Shown: one piece after another, positions 1 to 9,031 of the stretch
How positions within the stretch are numbered: position 1 is the first letter of the stretch
How the letters are laid out: every line of letters begins with the position of its first letter
NCBI GenBank assembly: GCA_020432045.1
Contig: JAGQHB010000056.1
Span: 60,962-124,961 of the forward strand
DNA from: Dehalococcoidia bacterium
GTDB taxonomy: Bacteria; Chloroflexota; Dehalococcoidia; Tepidiformales; Tepidiformaceae
Reading direction: 5' to 3'
DNA length: 64,000 nt
Position numbers and translations under genes: made by a program
Notes under the pieces: generated by a model
The model's input: only the letters and a program-made list of their open reading frames with translations
The model's database searches: none
What the model was told of the DNA's origin: nothing

Positions 1-68
1 CAAGCGTGTCCGATTCCGCTAGGGTACCTGTACGGGCGCCTGGGGATTCAGGGCCGCGGAGGGTGCTG

Positions 69-2273
69 ATGGCGCTTCGCTATCGCTATTCAATGTGGGA
101 TGGGACTCAGGAAGTCCCGGATGTCGGGGCGGATGACATCCTCGATAACCTGAGCGACGACCTCATGAACTTCGGCGACCTTCAGCACGCGCTGAAGAAC
201 ATGATGCAGCGCGGCATGCGTGACCAGAACGGCCAGCGGATGAATGGCCTCCGGGACCTGCTGCAGCAGCTTCGCCAGCAGCGCCGTCAACAGCTGGATA
301 AGTTTGACCTGAGCTCGATCTTCGACAATCTGAAGAAGCAGCTAGACGAGATCCTGGACATGGAGCGCTCGACGCTGGACCGCCGCCTGGACGAGGCGAA
401 CCAGGCCCAGCAGCCGCAGGGCGAGGCCGGGCAGCAGGGTGACCAGGGCCAGCCCCAGCAGAGCGGCTCACCGCAGGGTTCGCCCGAAGGGGCCGAGGCC
501 TCACAGCAGGTCAGCCAGCAGAGCCGGGGCCAGCAACAGGATGGTGGCGAAGGCAGCGAGGGTCAGCAGGGAAGCAGGCAACCCGGGAAACAGGGCCAGC
601 CCGGAAGCGAGTTCGCAGAGATGTTGCGGAACATCGCGAACAAGAAGAAGGAGTACATCGAGCAGCTGCCTGAGGACGTTGCGGGGCAGGTGAAGCAGCT
701 CCAGCAGTACGAGTTCATGGACCCGGAGGCGCAGGCGAAGTTCAACGAGCTGCTGGAGAGCCTAAAGAAGGCGATGATGGACTCGTTCTTCAAGGACATG
801 TCGCAGCAGATCCAGAACATGTCGCCGGAAGACATGCAGCGGATGAAGGACATGGTCCGCGACATGAACCAGATGTTGCAGGACAAGATGGCGGGCAAGG
901 ACCCGAACTTCGACCAGTTCATGCAGCAGTACGGCGATATGTTCGGGGACAACCCGCCGCAGTCGCTGGAAGAGCTAATCCAGAACATGCAGCAGCAGAT
1001 GGGCGCGATGCAGAGCCTGATGGATAGCCTTCCCGGAGAGATGCGCCAGCAGCTACAGGACCTGCTATCGGACAAGATCGGCGATTCAGAGCTGCAGCAG
1101 TCACTGAGCGAGCTTGGGCAGAATCTTGAGTACCTGTACCCGATGCGGGATATGCGGAACCAGTATCCGTTCCGGGGAGATGAAGAGATCGACCTTGAAT
1201 CGGCGATGCAGCTGATGAACCAGATGCAGTCGATCGATGAACTCGAGCGGCAGCTGGAGCGGACGCAGTACGGAGGGGACATCGAGGATATCGATGTCGA
1301 CAAACTTGAGGACATTCTCGGCCCTGAAGCGAAGGAGACGCTGGAACAGCTGAAGCAGTTCCTCGAGATCCTTGAGGAGGCCGGGTACATCCGAAAGAAG
1401 GGCAACGGCTTTGAGCTAACGCCGCGGGGAACACGAAAGATCGGCCAGCGCGCGCTGGCGGAGATCTACCGGCAGTTGAAGAAGGACACGTTCGGCAAGC
1501 ACGAGACGAAGGATTCGGGGCACGGCGGCGACCGGACGGACGTGACCAAGCAGTACGAGTTCGGGGACCCGTTCCACCTGGACATCCAGAAGACGATGTT
1601 CAATTCGATGCTACGGGCGGGCCCGGGCACACCGATCAAGCTGCATCCGGATGACTTCGAGGTGAACAAGACGGAGCTGCTGACACAGACGGCGACCGTA
1701 ATCATGCTCGACCTGAGCTGGTCGATGGCACTGCGCGGGAGCTTCCAATCGGCGAAGAAGGTAGCGCTGGCGCTGAACAACCTGATCTCGTCCGCGTACC
1801 AGCGGGACAGCCTGTACATCATCGGCTTCAGCGCGTATGCCCGTGAGCTGAAGGCGGATCAGCTGCCGTACGTGCGCTGGGACGAGTCGGTGCTCGGCAC
1901 AAACATGCACCACGCACTGATGATCGCGCAAAAGCTATTGGCGAAGCATACGCAGGGGACGCGGCAGATCATCATGATCTCGGACGGCGAGCCGACGGCG
2001 CACCTGGAAAAGGGGCGCAGCTACTTCGCCTATCCGCCGAGCCCGATCACGATCCGTGAGACGCTCAAGGAAGTGAAGCGCTGCACGCAGAAGAACATCA
2101 CGATCAATACGTTCATGCTTGACCGGAACCACTACCTGAAGGAGTTCGTGAACCAGGTGGCCCGGATCAACAAGGGCCGCGTGTTCTACACGACGCCGGA
2201 CAAGCTGGGCGAGTACATCCTGGTGGACTACGTGGCCCAGAAGCAGAAGAAGATCGCGGGTCGGGCGAGCTAA
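69..2273 (+). CDS. VWA domain protein with Gln-rich linker
   Basis: A 734-aa cytosolic protein with a C-terminal von Willebrand factor A domain. The MIDAS metal site DLSWS starts near residue 548, followed by a typical Rossmann-like VWA fold (IIMISDGEPTAH further on). The N-terminal half is charged and helical, with a low-complexity Gln/Gly/Ser stretch at about residues 110-185 that looks like a flexible linker. Family knowledge: such VWA proteins usually work with a MoxR/Mg-chelatase-like AAA ATPase as a chaperone or metal-insertion pair; the partner, if any, would lie left of the window edge. I chose ATG 69 (MALRYRYS) because the in-frame extension to position 6 is Pro/Arg-rich and unlike the family. 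Exact function unknown. Confidence 0.85.
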   Translation: MALRYRYSMWDGTQEVPDVGADDILDNLSDDLMNFGDLQHALKNMMQRGMRDQNGQRMNGLRDLLQQLRQQRRQQLDKFDLSSIFDNLKKQLDEILDMERSTLDRRLDEANQAQQPQGEAGQQGDQGQPQQSGSPQGSPEGAEASQQVSQQSRGQQQDGGEGSEGQQGSRQPGKQGQPGSEFAEMLRNIANKKKEYIEQLPEDVAGQVKQLQQYEFMDPEAQAKFNELLESLKKAMMDSFFKDMSQQIQNMSPEDMQRMKDMVRDMNQMLQDKMAGKDPNFDQFMQQYGDMFGDNPPQSLEELIQNMQQQMGAMQSLMDSLPGEMRQQLQDLLSDKIGDSELQQSLSELGQNLEYLYPMRDMRNQYPFRGDEEIDLESAMQLMNQMQSIDELERQLERTQYGGDIEDIDVDKLEDILGPEAKETLEQLKQFLEILEEAGYIRKKGNGFELTPRGTRKIGQRALAEIYRQLKKDTFGKHETKDSGHGGDRTDVTKQYEFGDPFHLDIQKTMFNSMLRAGPGTPIKLHPDDFEVNKTELLTQTATVIMLDLSWSMALRGSFQSAKKVALALNNLISSAYQRDSLYIIGFSAYARELKADQLPYVRWDESVLGTNMHHALMIAQKLLAKHTQGTRQIIMISDGEPTAHLEKGRSYFAYPPSPITIRETLKEVKRCTQKNITINTFMLDRNHYLKEFVNQVARINKGRVFYTTPDKLGEYILVDYVAQKQKKIAGRAS

Positions 2274-2285
2274 CGGCCGGGATCG

Positions 2286-2711
2286 ATGGAACGCGAACGG
2301 CCGGTGCTGGACCAGCTGAACCTTGTCGTGAGCGACATGGAAGCTACGGTGGCGTTCTACCGCGTATTGGGGCTGGAGATCCCCGATACGCTTCCTGTTT
2401 GGGCGCCGGACCACCGGAATGCTGAGACCGGGAGCGGGATTGACCTCGATTTCGATAGCGCTGGATTCGCGGCAAAGTGGGACCGCGGCTGGCCGGGCGG
2501 TAGCGGGTCCGTGCTGGGGTTCCGGGTCTCTTCGCGGGAAGCGGTGGATGCGACATTCGCTGCACTGATGGAGGCTGGGTACCCGGCAAGCCAGGCGCCC
2601 TACGACGCATTCTGGGGAGCACGGTACGCCGTTGTGGTCGATCCGGATGGACGGCACGTAGGGATCATGAGTCCGCGAGATCCGGCGCTCGCGACTACCG
2701 GGCCGGCCTAG
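2286..2711 (+). CDS. VOC family (glyoxalase/bleomycin-resistance-like) protein
   Basis: A 141-aa single-domain vicinal-oxygen-chelate fold protein. The start MERERPVLDQLNLVVSDME followed by VAFYRVLGLEIP is the classic first beta-alpha-beta-beta-beta module, and the C-terminal VVVDPDGRHVGIMSP is the metal-binding end of the second module. Members include glyoxalases, dioxygenases and antibiotic-binding proteins, so the substrate cannot be named. It starts 12 nt after the VWA gene and probably shares its transcript. Its TAG stop shares a CTAG with the convergent MFS gene. Confidence 0.85.
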   Translation: MERERPVLDQLNLVVSDMEATVAFYRVLGLEIPDTLPVWAPDHRNAETGSGIDLDFDSAGFAAKWDRGWPGGSGSVLGFRVSSREAVDATFAALMEAGYPASQAPYDAFWGARYAVVVDPDGRHVGIMSPRDPALATTGPA

Positions 2712-3922
2712 TCCGGACGCTGGACAAAGACAGCGTGGCGGGGCAGGCCGCCGTAGCGGCGCGAATAGAGCACTACGCCGATAGCCGAGGCGATGCCGGC
2801 GAGCCCTGCAATCCGAAAGAGGTCTGGCGCTGAACCATGCTGAAGGACGAAGCCGCCGATGAGCGGCCCCAGGGCCAGGCCCAGGCCGCTGATGGCGACC
2901 ATGAGCCCGATGAGCGTGCCCCGGTAGTCCTCGGGGGCGAGATCCATGACGGCGGCGTTGAACGCGGGCACGATCGTGACATTGCCTCCAAAGATGAACA
3001 CGGCAGCGATGATCGCGACCGGAAGTGAGGTGGTGAGGCTGATGACTATGCAGCCGCCTACCAGGAGGAGCTCACCGAGGAGAAACGGGACCATGCGGCC
3101 GGCTCGATCGGCAAGGTGGCCCGCCGGTACGTAGAGGGCGGCGCCGATGAGCAGGGCCGGGATGAGGGCAAAGGTGAGGTGCGCGAACGAGATACGAAGC
3201 TGGTCCTCGCCGAAGGGTCGAATGGCTGGGACGATCATGGAAACGCCTGTCGTGGAAACGAGGACGAGGACAGAGAGGTTGCCGAGGCGGGCACTCCAAA
3301 CGGAGCCGAGGCGTTCGGATTCAATCTCAGGGACCGATCGGTCGCGGTAGCTGGGAAGAGCCACCACGGTGGCGATGGCCGCAAGAGCCACGGCGGCGAG
3401 CGCGATGGCAAACATCGAACTGCTGTGGGATTCAACGAGGATGGCGCCGATGAGTGCACCTGCACCGAAACCGATGAGCTGGAACACGTTCAGGAAGCCG
3501 ACCACTTTGCCCCTACGCGCTGGCGGGTAGAGGTCTGCGGACATTGCATATGTGGCGGGCCAGATGAAGGCGGTAGCCGCACCGAGTAGGGCCGCACAAA
3601 CCAGGAACAGCCCTGGTGCCTGCAGCCGGCTCATAACGGCAACGGCAGGCAGCAGAAGCACGAGTCCGAGGAGAAGGGTCTGCTTTCGCTCAATGCGGTC
3701 GCTGACCATCCCGGTCGGTGTTTCGCAGAGGAACCTTGCACCGCCGTACGCGGCGAGGAGGAAGCCTCCCCAACCATCGCCGGCTCCCAGGCCGGCGGGA
3801 ACGTATTCCTGGAAGACGGCAAAGAGGACGACACCGAGGGCGACCTGGGAGAGAAAGACCGTAAGCCCAAGCGGATATGGGTAATTCCGGAACAGCGGGC
3901 TCTGAACTACGGATTGCTCCAC
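2708..3922 (-). CDS. MFS transporter
   Basis: A 404-aa integral membrane protein with about 12 hydrophobic segments and the major-facilitator loop motif after helix 2 (GMVSDRIERKQTLL) and again after helix 8 (GHLADRAGRMVPF). The family exports drugs or metabolites by proton antiport; the substrate cannot be read from sequence. The start is GTG 3922 (MEQSVVQSPLFRNYPYPLG); no strong ribosome binding site is visible. It is convergent with the VOC gene, sharing a CTAG double stop, and lies downstream of the purM/DUF4097-like pair with a 45-nt gap. Confidence 0.88.
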   Translation of the reverse strand: MEQSVVQSPLFRNYPYPLGLTVFLSQVALGVVLFAVFQEYVPAGLGAGDGWGGFLLAAYGGARFLCETPTGMVSDRIERKQTLLLGLVLLLPAVAVMSRLQAPGLFLVCAALLGAATAFIWPATYAMSADLYPPARRGKVVGFLNVFQLIGFGAGALIGAILVESHSSSMFAIALAAVALAAIATVVALPSYRDRSVPEIESERLGSVWSARLGNLSVLVLVSTTGVSMIVPAIRPFGEDQLRISFAHLTFALIPALLIGAALYVPAGHLADRAGRMVPFLLGELLLVGGCIVISLTTSLPVAIIAAVFIFGGNVTIVPAFNAAVMDLAPEDYRGTLIGLMVAISGLGLALGPLIGGFVLQHGSAPDLFRIAGLAGIASAIGVVLYSRRYGGLPRHAVFVQRPD

Positions 3923-3967
3923 GCGAACGACTTTCCCACATGGGCCAACAACCAGATACGCGGGCGG

Positions 3968-4693
3968 CTAGCGTTCACGCACAATAATCGGACCGGCGAG
4001 TGCCCGGAGGACGAGTTCGAGATCGGGAATATCGGTCCCCGGCGTGCGGTAGATGGTGGGAAGGGCGTCGCCAACGGGCTCGAGAGCGAGATCCGAGAGG
4101 ACCTCACGCGCATCGGCGCCGATTTGTATGTGCCAGTTGGCGGGGAGGCGTATCTCCAGTGTCCCGGCGCCGGTTCCGGCTTCGATGCGCCCGGTGAACG
4201 ATCCGTCGAGGGTCAGATCGCCAGCGAGGGTCTCAGCTTTCAGCGGCATACCTGGAGGTATTTCGATGCTGACGGCCGTCGTGGTCTCGAAGGCGCGGTC
4301 GACGGAGATGACAAAGCTGAGCACAGGATCCCCACCCGAAATCAGGACGTGGACGGTTTCGAGAGCGAGGGTCGCGGCAGCGTGGGTATCCGCGTTCGCA
4401 TAGCGGGTAACGGTGAAGTGGACGAAGCCGGGCTCGCCGACAGTGACGGTGATATCCCCGCGGCCAACCTGAACGACCAGCTGGGCATCGGGAGCAACGG
4501 GGACGGTTCGCGTCTCGGCGAGCTGGGAAAGCGTCACGAGATCCGGGGGTTCGGGCGGCATCCCATCCGCGAAGAGGGGCCGGATAGCAACAGCGCCGAA
4601 TGCCAGCGCGAGTGGGATGCTAACCCACCAGAACCGTGTGATTGATCGAACGCGGGAGCGGCAGGGAGGGACGCCGTCCGCGGGGGGCGTCAT
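3968..4693 (-). CDS. Membrane-anchored DUF4097-like beta-helix protein
   Basis: A 241-aa protein. One transmembrane or signal-anchor segment (residues about 21-42, ITRFWWVSIPLALAFGAVAI) precedes a beta-rich exported domain with alternating hydrophobic residues (LVVQVGRGDITVTV, LKAETLAGDLTLDGSFTGRIEAGTGAG). This resembles the DUF4097 putative adhesin / auto-transporter-like beta-solenoid repeats. The start overlaps the purM stop by ATGA, so the two are co-transcribed; the link to purine synthesis is probably only positional. Function unknown. Confidence 0.65.
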   Translation of the reverse strand: MTPPADGVPPCRSRVRSITRFWWVSIPLALAFGAVAIRPLFADGMPPEPPDLVTLSQLAETRTVPVAPDAQLVVQVGRGDITVTVGEPGFVHFTVTRYANADTHAAATLALETVHVLISGGDPVLSFVISVDRAFETTTAVSIEIPPGMPLKAETLAGDLTLDGSFTGRIEAGTGAGTLEIRLPANWHIQIGADAREVLSDLALEPVGDALPTIYRTPGTDIPDLELVLRALAGPIIVRER

Positions 4694-5736
4694 AGCCCAG
4701 TGAGGACTACCGCCGGCCCAGTCCGTTCGACGACGGCGCCGACTTCCAGCACCTCAGGGATCGCGTCGCGAATGGCAGGCACGTCGGCAGGGGCAACTGC
4801 GAGGACGAGGCCGAGGCCCATATTGAAGACCTCGTACATCTCCACCGTTTCGATCTCGCCGCGTTGCTGGATAAGACGGAAAAGCGGCAAGACGGGCCAG
4901 GCATCGGTGTCGATGACGGCCGCAACGTTGTCGCGAAGCATGCGGGGGACATTTTCGTTGAAGCCGCCGCCGGTGATATGGGCGATACCGTGGACTTTGC
5001 CGATGACCGGGAGGACCAGGTCGTGGTACGGGCGGTGGGTCGCCAGGATGGCTTCGCCGAGGGATTGGCCGCCGAGTGCTGTGGGCCGCTCTTCGAGGCG
5101 GCGGGCGGTTTCTTTGCGGGGTTCATCGAGCCCGAGGTTGAGTGCTTTGCGGGCGAGCGAAAACCCGTTGGTGTGGAGGCCAGAGCTGGGAATGCCGAGA
5201 AGCACGTCTCCAGGGGTCACGGCCGAGCCATCGATGATGCTGTCGCGTTCGACGACACCGACGATAAAACCGGCAACATCGAACTCGCCTTCGGCGTAGA
5301 CGCCGGGCATATCGGCGGTTTCACCACCGAGCAGCGCGCAACCGGCAGCGGCACAGGCGCGGGCGACGCCTTCCACGAGTGACGTCTTCTGATCGGTGGT
5401 CAGGCCACTGCCGGCGATATAGTCGAGGAGGAAGAGCGGCCGGGCACCACAGGTGAGAATGTCGTTGACGCTGTGGCCAACAATGTCCCAGCCGCAGAGA
5501 TCAAGGCGGTCGAGCGCAAGGTTGGCCTTGACCTTGGTACCAATGCCGTCGGCGCTGGCGGCGAGGACGGGATCGCGGTAGCCCTGGCCGAGCTGAAAGA
5601 GGCCGCTGAAGGGGCCGGCATCGCTCAGAACTTCGGGACGGCGGGCCTGGCCGAGGATGGCAGGGAGGCCGCGGGCGAAGGCGTGGCGGGAAACGAGGTC
5701 GACGCCAGCTTCGGCGTAACGGCGGGGTACGTTCAC
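4690..5736 (-). CDS. purM: Phosphoribosylformylglycinamidine cyclo-ligase
   Basis: AIR synthetase (348 aa), the fifth step of de novo purine synthesis: closes FGAM to aminoimidazole ribotide using ATP. Diagnostic PurM motifs are visible: SADGIGTK at residues 61-68, GHSVNDIL near 87-94, GGETADMPG at 137-145 and HITGGGFNEN in the C-terminal half. The length matches bacterial PurM. Start GTG 5736 is supported by a -10-like TACCCT ending 6 nt upstream, suggesting a leaderless mRNA. No other pur genes are in the window. Its stop overlaps the start of the DUF4097-like gene. Confidence 0.96.
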   Translation of the reverse strand: MNVPRRYAEAGVDLVSRHAFARGLPAILGQARRPEVLSDAGPFSGLFQLGQGYRDPVLAASADGIGTKVKANLALDRLDLCGWDIVGHSVNDILTCGARPLFLLDYIAGSGLTTDQKTSLVEGVARACAAAGCALLGGETADMPGVYAEGEFDVAGFIVGVVERDSIIDGSAVTPGDVLLGIPSSGLHTNGFSLARKALNLGLDEPRKETARRLEERPTALGGQSLGEAILATHRPYHDLVLPVIGKVHGIAHITGGGFNENVPRMLRDNVAAVIDTDAWPVLPLFRLIQQRGEIETVEMYEVFNMGLGLVLAVAPADVPAIRDAIPEVLEVGAVVERTGPAVVLTGL

Positions 5737-5742
5737 GGGACT

Positions 5743-5748
5743 AGGGTA
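5743..5748 (-). promoter_or_regulatory. -10 box of purM (leaderless)
   Basis: TACCCT on the minus strand, with only 6 nt between it and GTG 5736. A transcript starting at the usual distance would begin at or within a base or two of the start codon. No convincing -35 seen. Confidence 0.5.
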
Positions 5749-5783
5749 GTGGAGGGACCACGCGGCGGCTATCGGTGGCGGGG

Positions 5784-7046
5784 TCAGGTGCCCCGGCCGG
5801 CGGGGACCGGTCCGGCGGAAGTGATCGTGGCGCGGTCGTTACCGGCACCCTGGGCACGGCCAAGGATGGCTATCCCGACGGACAGCACGGCCGCTGTCCC
5901 GCCCATGAGGGCGAGCGTTTCGCGGATACCGATCTGGTCAGCGAGGATACCGAGCGGGTAGGAAGCCATGCCAAAGAGGCTCCAGCTCATCATGGTCATG
6001 GACTGGACACGCCCGTGGTACTCCTCGTCGGTGATGGCCATCGTCAGCGAGTTGTTGAGCGATTGGAACGCAGCGGCGAGGCCCCCAACCAGGACCAGTG
6101 CGGCGAGACCCAACACGAAGGAGCTGGTGAGAGAGAACAGGATGAGGCTGATCCCGAACCCGACGGCGAGTGTCGGGGCGAAATTCCAGGCGCGCGGGTG
6201 CCCGGCGTAGGCAGCGACGAGGACTGTGCAGAGGACGGCGCCGATTGCCGTGGCGGTTGAGAGGCCGCCGAGTCCGCCGGCTCCGACATCGAAGACGTCC
6301 TTGGCGACGGAGGGGAGGAAGGACTGGTAGGGGAAGGCGATCATCACGACGATGAAGGAGGTAAGGATGAGATTGAGAATGGCCGGCCGGCCGGATACAT
6401 AGCTGAAGCCGTCGCGGAGATCGGCGAGGGGCGAGCGGATGATCCTGCCGGCACGGGGGTTCCCGGCAGGGAGGTCCCACATCGTCAGGCAGGTGATGAT
6501 GAAGCCGATGGTGGTCATGTAGTAGACACCAGCGAGGCCGATGAAGTGGATGCCGATGAAGGCGCCGGCGAGGCCAGGGCCAACGATGCGCGTGCTGTTC
6601 ATGCTCATCTGCTGAAGGACGACAGCGTTGCCGAGATGTTCGCGGCCGACGAGGTCGCCAATAAAGGCCTGTCGCGCAGGACCGACGAAGGCGAAGCCTG
6701 CTCCCTGGACGACGCTCGCGACAACGAGCATCCAGAAGGCGATGTGGCCGGTAGCAATCATCGTGGCGAGCCAGGCTGAGTTCGAGGCGATGACCAGCTG
6801 GGCGACGATGAGCGTCTTCTTCTTGGGCAGCCGGTCGGCAATGACACCACCCCAGAGACCGAGGATGAACTGGGGAATGCCAAACCCGAGCATGACGAGG
6901 CCGAGGGCGCTGTTCTTACCGGTCAGTTCGTAGGCGAGGAATCCGCGGGCGATGACCTGCATCTGCATGCCGAGGAAGGAGAAGAGCGTTCCCATCCAGA
7001 ATGTGCGATAGAGAGGATGGCTGAGGGCAATGAATGTACGACGCAT
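5784..7046 (-). CDS. MFS transporter (MFS_3 / EntS-like)
   Basis: A 420-aa transporter with about 12 membrane helices. It starts MRRTFIALSHPLYRTFWMG and carries the loop motif GGVIADRLPKKKTLI after helix 2, typical of the MFS_3 (enterobactin exporter-like) group. Pro/Gly-rich helices and charged inter-helix loops are intact, with no frameshift. It lies upstream of purM (47-nt gap), but purM appears to have its own promoter. Substrate unknown; small-molecule efflux is the family expectation. The start ATG 7046 is divergent from fabF. Confidence 0.87.
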   Translation of the reverse strand: MRRTFIALSHPLYRTFWMGTLFSFLGMQMQVIARGFLAYELTGKNSALGLVMLGFGIPQFILGLWGGVIADRLPKKKTLIVAQLVIASNSAWLATMIATGHIAFWMLVVASVVQGAGFAFVGPARQAFIGDLVGREHLGNAVVLQQMSMNSTRIVGPGLAGAFIGIHFIGLAGVYYMTTIGFIITCLTMWDLPAGNPRAGRIIRSPLADLRDGFSYVSGRPAILNLILTSFIVVMIAFPYQSFLPSVAKDVFDVGAGGLGGLSTATAIGAVLCTVLVAAYAGHPRAWNFAPTLAVGFGISLILFSLTSSFVLGLAALVLVGGLAAAFQSLNNSLTMAITDEEYHGRVQSMTMMSWSLFGMASYPLGILADQIGIRETLALMGGTAAVLSVGIAILGRAQGAGNDRATITSAGPVPAGRGT

Positions 7047-7170
7047 GAAATGGGGGCAAGCAGGTGGCCTGCCACACTCACTTTCACGTAAAGGTTGGAA
7101 GAGCGTATCGCGGACGTGGCGGACGGGCCAGCGCGGCGACCGGGTTCATGGCCAGTGTGATTGATTCTGG

Positions 7171-7176
7171 TACGAT
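7171..7176 (+). promoter_or_regulatory. -10 box of fabF (leaderless)
   Basis: TACGAT, 8 nt before ATG 7185. It overlaps the alternative TTG start (7161) region, which argues for ATG 7185 as the real start. The flank TACGATcccgctccATG closely resembles the iscU promoter (TACGATcgctccATG). Confidence 0.5.
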
Positions 7177-7184
7177 CCCGCTCC

Positions 7185-8441
7185 ATGAATGAAACCCTGC
7201 GCTCACGCACACGCGTCCTTATCACCGGCCTCGGGGCCGTGACCCCGCTGGGGGACACGGTAGACACATTCTGGGAAGGGCTGACGCAGGGCCGGAGCGG
7301 AATCGGGCCGCTGACGCTCGCGAAGACGGATGGGTACCCCTGCAAAGTCGCGGGCGAGGTGAAAGACTGGGACGCATCGAAGTTCATCGAGCGCAAAGCG
7401 GCGCGCCGGATGGCACGGTTCGCGCAGTTCATGGTGGCTTCGGCAGGGCAGGCGATCAGCGACTCCGGGTTGGACCTGGAACGGGAAAACCGTGACCGGG
7501 TGGCAGTCCTCATCGGCAACGGTGGCGGCGGCTATCCAGACATGCAGGAAGCGGCACAGACGCTGTTTGAGCGTGGCGGAATGAAGATCGACCCGCTGTA
7601 CCTCGCAAAGAGCCTGGGCAACATGGCGGCTGCACAGGTTTCGCTGCAATACGGGTTGCGAGGCTACAACGGCACAATATGCACAGCCTGTGCGGCTGGA
7701 ACACAGGCGATCGGCGAGGCCGCGATGCTCATCCGGACGGGGCGTGCCGAGATCGCGCTCACAGGCGGATGCGAGGCTGGCATCAGTGAGCTTGGGCTCT
7801 CCGGGTTCAGCGTGATGCGAGCACTGACAAGCGGAGAGGATCCAACGCGTGCGAGCCGGCCGTTCGACGCACGGCGCGACGGCTTTGCGCCTGCCGAAGG
7901 TGCGGGGGCGCTGATCCTGGAGAGCGAGGCTCACGCGGTCGCGCGTGGGGCCCGCATTTATGCGGAGCTCGCCGGGTTCGGATGTACCTGCGACGCATTC
8001 CACGTGGTGGCGCCTCCGGACGATGGCGACGGGGCCGCGCGGGCGATGGCCGAAGCGCTCGCTGATGCGGGCATGGACGCAGAGGCCGTGGATTATGTGA
8101 ACGCCCATGCGACGAGCACACCCCTGGGCGATGCCGCCGAAACGGCCGCGATCAAGCGGGTTTTCGGCGAGGCGGCGTACAAGGTCCCGGTGAGCGCAAC
8201 GAAGAGCATGATCGGCCACGGGCTTGGCGCGAGCGGTGGGATGGAGACCGTCGCGGTGGTGAAGACCATCGAGACGGGGATGATCCACCCGACGACGAAC
8301 CAGGAAGAAGCGGACCCGACCTGCGACCTGGACTACGTGCCGAACGTGGCACGTAAGGCAGACGTGCGGGTCGCCCTCAAAAATAGCTTTGGATTTGGCG
8401 GGCAGAACAGCTGCCTGGTGGTCGCGCGTTACGAGGGTTAG
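7185..8441 (+). CDS. fabF: Beta-ketoacyl-ACP synthase II
   Basis: A 418-aa thiolase-fold condensing enzyme of type II fatty acid synthesis; it elongates acyl-ACP with malonyl-ACP. The catalytic triad is intact: Cys169 in CTACAAGTQ, His308 in NAHATSTPLGD and His345 in IGHGLGASGG. The N-terminal RVLITGLGAVTPLG is typical. Start at ATG 7185 (MNETLRS) is preferred over TTG 7161 because a -10-like box sits immediately upstream. No acpP or fabG is beside it, so a specialised KAS role (for example with a polyketide) cannot be excluded. A PPOX gene follows 2 nt later. Confidence 0.93.
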   Translation: MNETLRSRTRVLITGLGAVTPLGDTVDTFWEGLTQGRSGIGPLTLAKTDGYPCKVAGEVKDWDASKFIERKAARRMARFAQFMVASAGQAISDSGLDLERENRDRVAVLIGNGGGGYPDMQEAAQTLFERGGMKIDPLYLAKSLGNMAAAQVSLQYGLRGYNGTICTACAAGTQAIGEAAMLIRTGRAEIALTGGCEAGISELGLSGFSVMRALTSGEDPTRASRPFDARRDGFAPAEGAGALILESEAHAVARGARIYAELAGFGCTCDAFHVVAPPDDGDGAARAMAEALADAGMDAEAVDYVNAHATSTPLGDAAETAAIKRVFGEAAYKVPVSATKSMIGHGLGASGGMETVAVVKTIETGMIHPTTNQEEADPTCDLDYVPNVARKADVRVALKNSFGFGGQNSCLVVARYEG

Positions 8442-8443
8442 CC

Positions 8444-8902
8444 ATGCCGGTCCTGGACGACGACATGAAGCGCGTCGTTTCTGAGCAGCAGCTGGGGTTC
8501 GTGGCGACCGTGAACGCCGACGGGACACCGAATTTATCGCCGAAGGGCACGCTCTCGGTATGGGATGACGAGCAGCTGATGTTCGTCGACATCCGATCGC
8601 CACAAACGGCTGCAAACCTGGAACGGAACGCGGCAGTGGAAGTCAATGTAGTGGACCCGCTGCTACGCAAGGGTTACCGGTTCAGGGGCGTAGCAGAGGT
8701 GCACAGGGACAGGCCGATCTTTGAGCGCGTCGTGGCGGAGCGGAGTAGCCGGGGCAATCCCCTGGTGGTGCAATCCGTGGTGTTGATCCGGGTTGAGGTG
8801 GCGGTCCCGGTAACATCGCCCGCATACGACCTGGGGGAGGGCGAGCCATCGATTCGTGCGCGCTGGCTGACGTACTGGACCCGATTGTGGTCGCGGATGT
8901 AA
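8444..8902 (+). CDS. Pyridoxamine 5'-phosphate oxidase family protein
   Basis: A 152-aa split-barrel flavin-binding protein: the N-terminal MPVLDDDMKRVVSEQQLGFVAT and TVNADGTPNLSPKGTL are typical of small PPOX/FDOR proteins that bind FMN or F420 and reduce small organic substrates. The C-terminal DLGEGEPSIRARWLTYW is also characteristic. It starts 2 nt after fabF, so is translationally coupled to it. Whether the cofactor is FMN, FAD or F420 cannot be settled from sequence reading. Confidence 0.82.
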   Translation: MPVLDDDMKRVVSEQQLGFVATVNADGTPNLSPKGTLSVWDDEQLMFVDIRSPQTAANLERNAAVEVNVVDPLLRKGYRFRGVAEVHRDRPIFERVVAERSSRGNPLVVQSVVLIRVEVAVPVTSPAYDLGEGEPSIRARWLTYWTRLWSRM

Positions 8903-8945
8903 AGGTCCAGCCAGCCATGGTACGCAGCCCACGAATCGAAGTGGC

Positions 8946-8951
8946 TAGAAT
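8946..8951 (+). promoter_or_regulatory. Possible -10 box upstream of the BKACE gene
   Basis: TAGAAT in the 129-nt gap before the BKACE gene. This would give a leader of about 75 nt ending in a strong GGAGGTG ribosome binding site at about 9021-9027. Confidence 0.35.
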
Positions 8952-9031
8952 CGCCTTCTTGCAGGCCGGCCAAGTAGTGGCTGAGCCGCGCTGACCCGAT
9001 TCGCCGCGGAGGTGCCGCCGGAGGTGACTAC

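Noticed and set aside
90..1405. Long minus-strand ORFs antisense to the VWA gene
   Set aside because: Ser/Arg/Cys-rich shadows of the GC-rich plus-strand codons, with no family similarity.
7203..8615. A 470-aa minus-strand ORF opposite fabF
   Set aside because: It is antisense over a gene with an intact catalytic triad and reads as Arg/Pro/His-rich noise.
8903..9031. Short minus-strand ORF remnant between the PPOX and BKACE genes
   Set aside because: The reading mostly overlaps PPOX antisense; the unique part is too short to support a gene.
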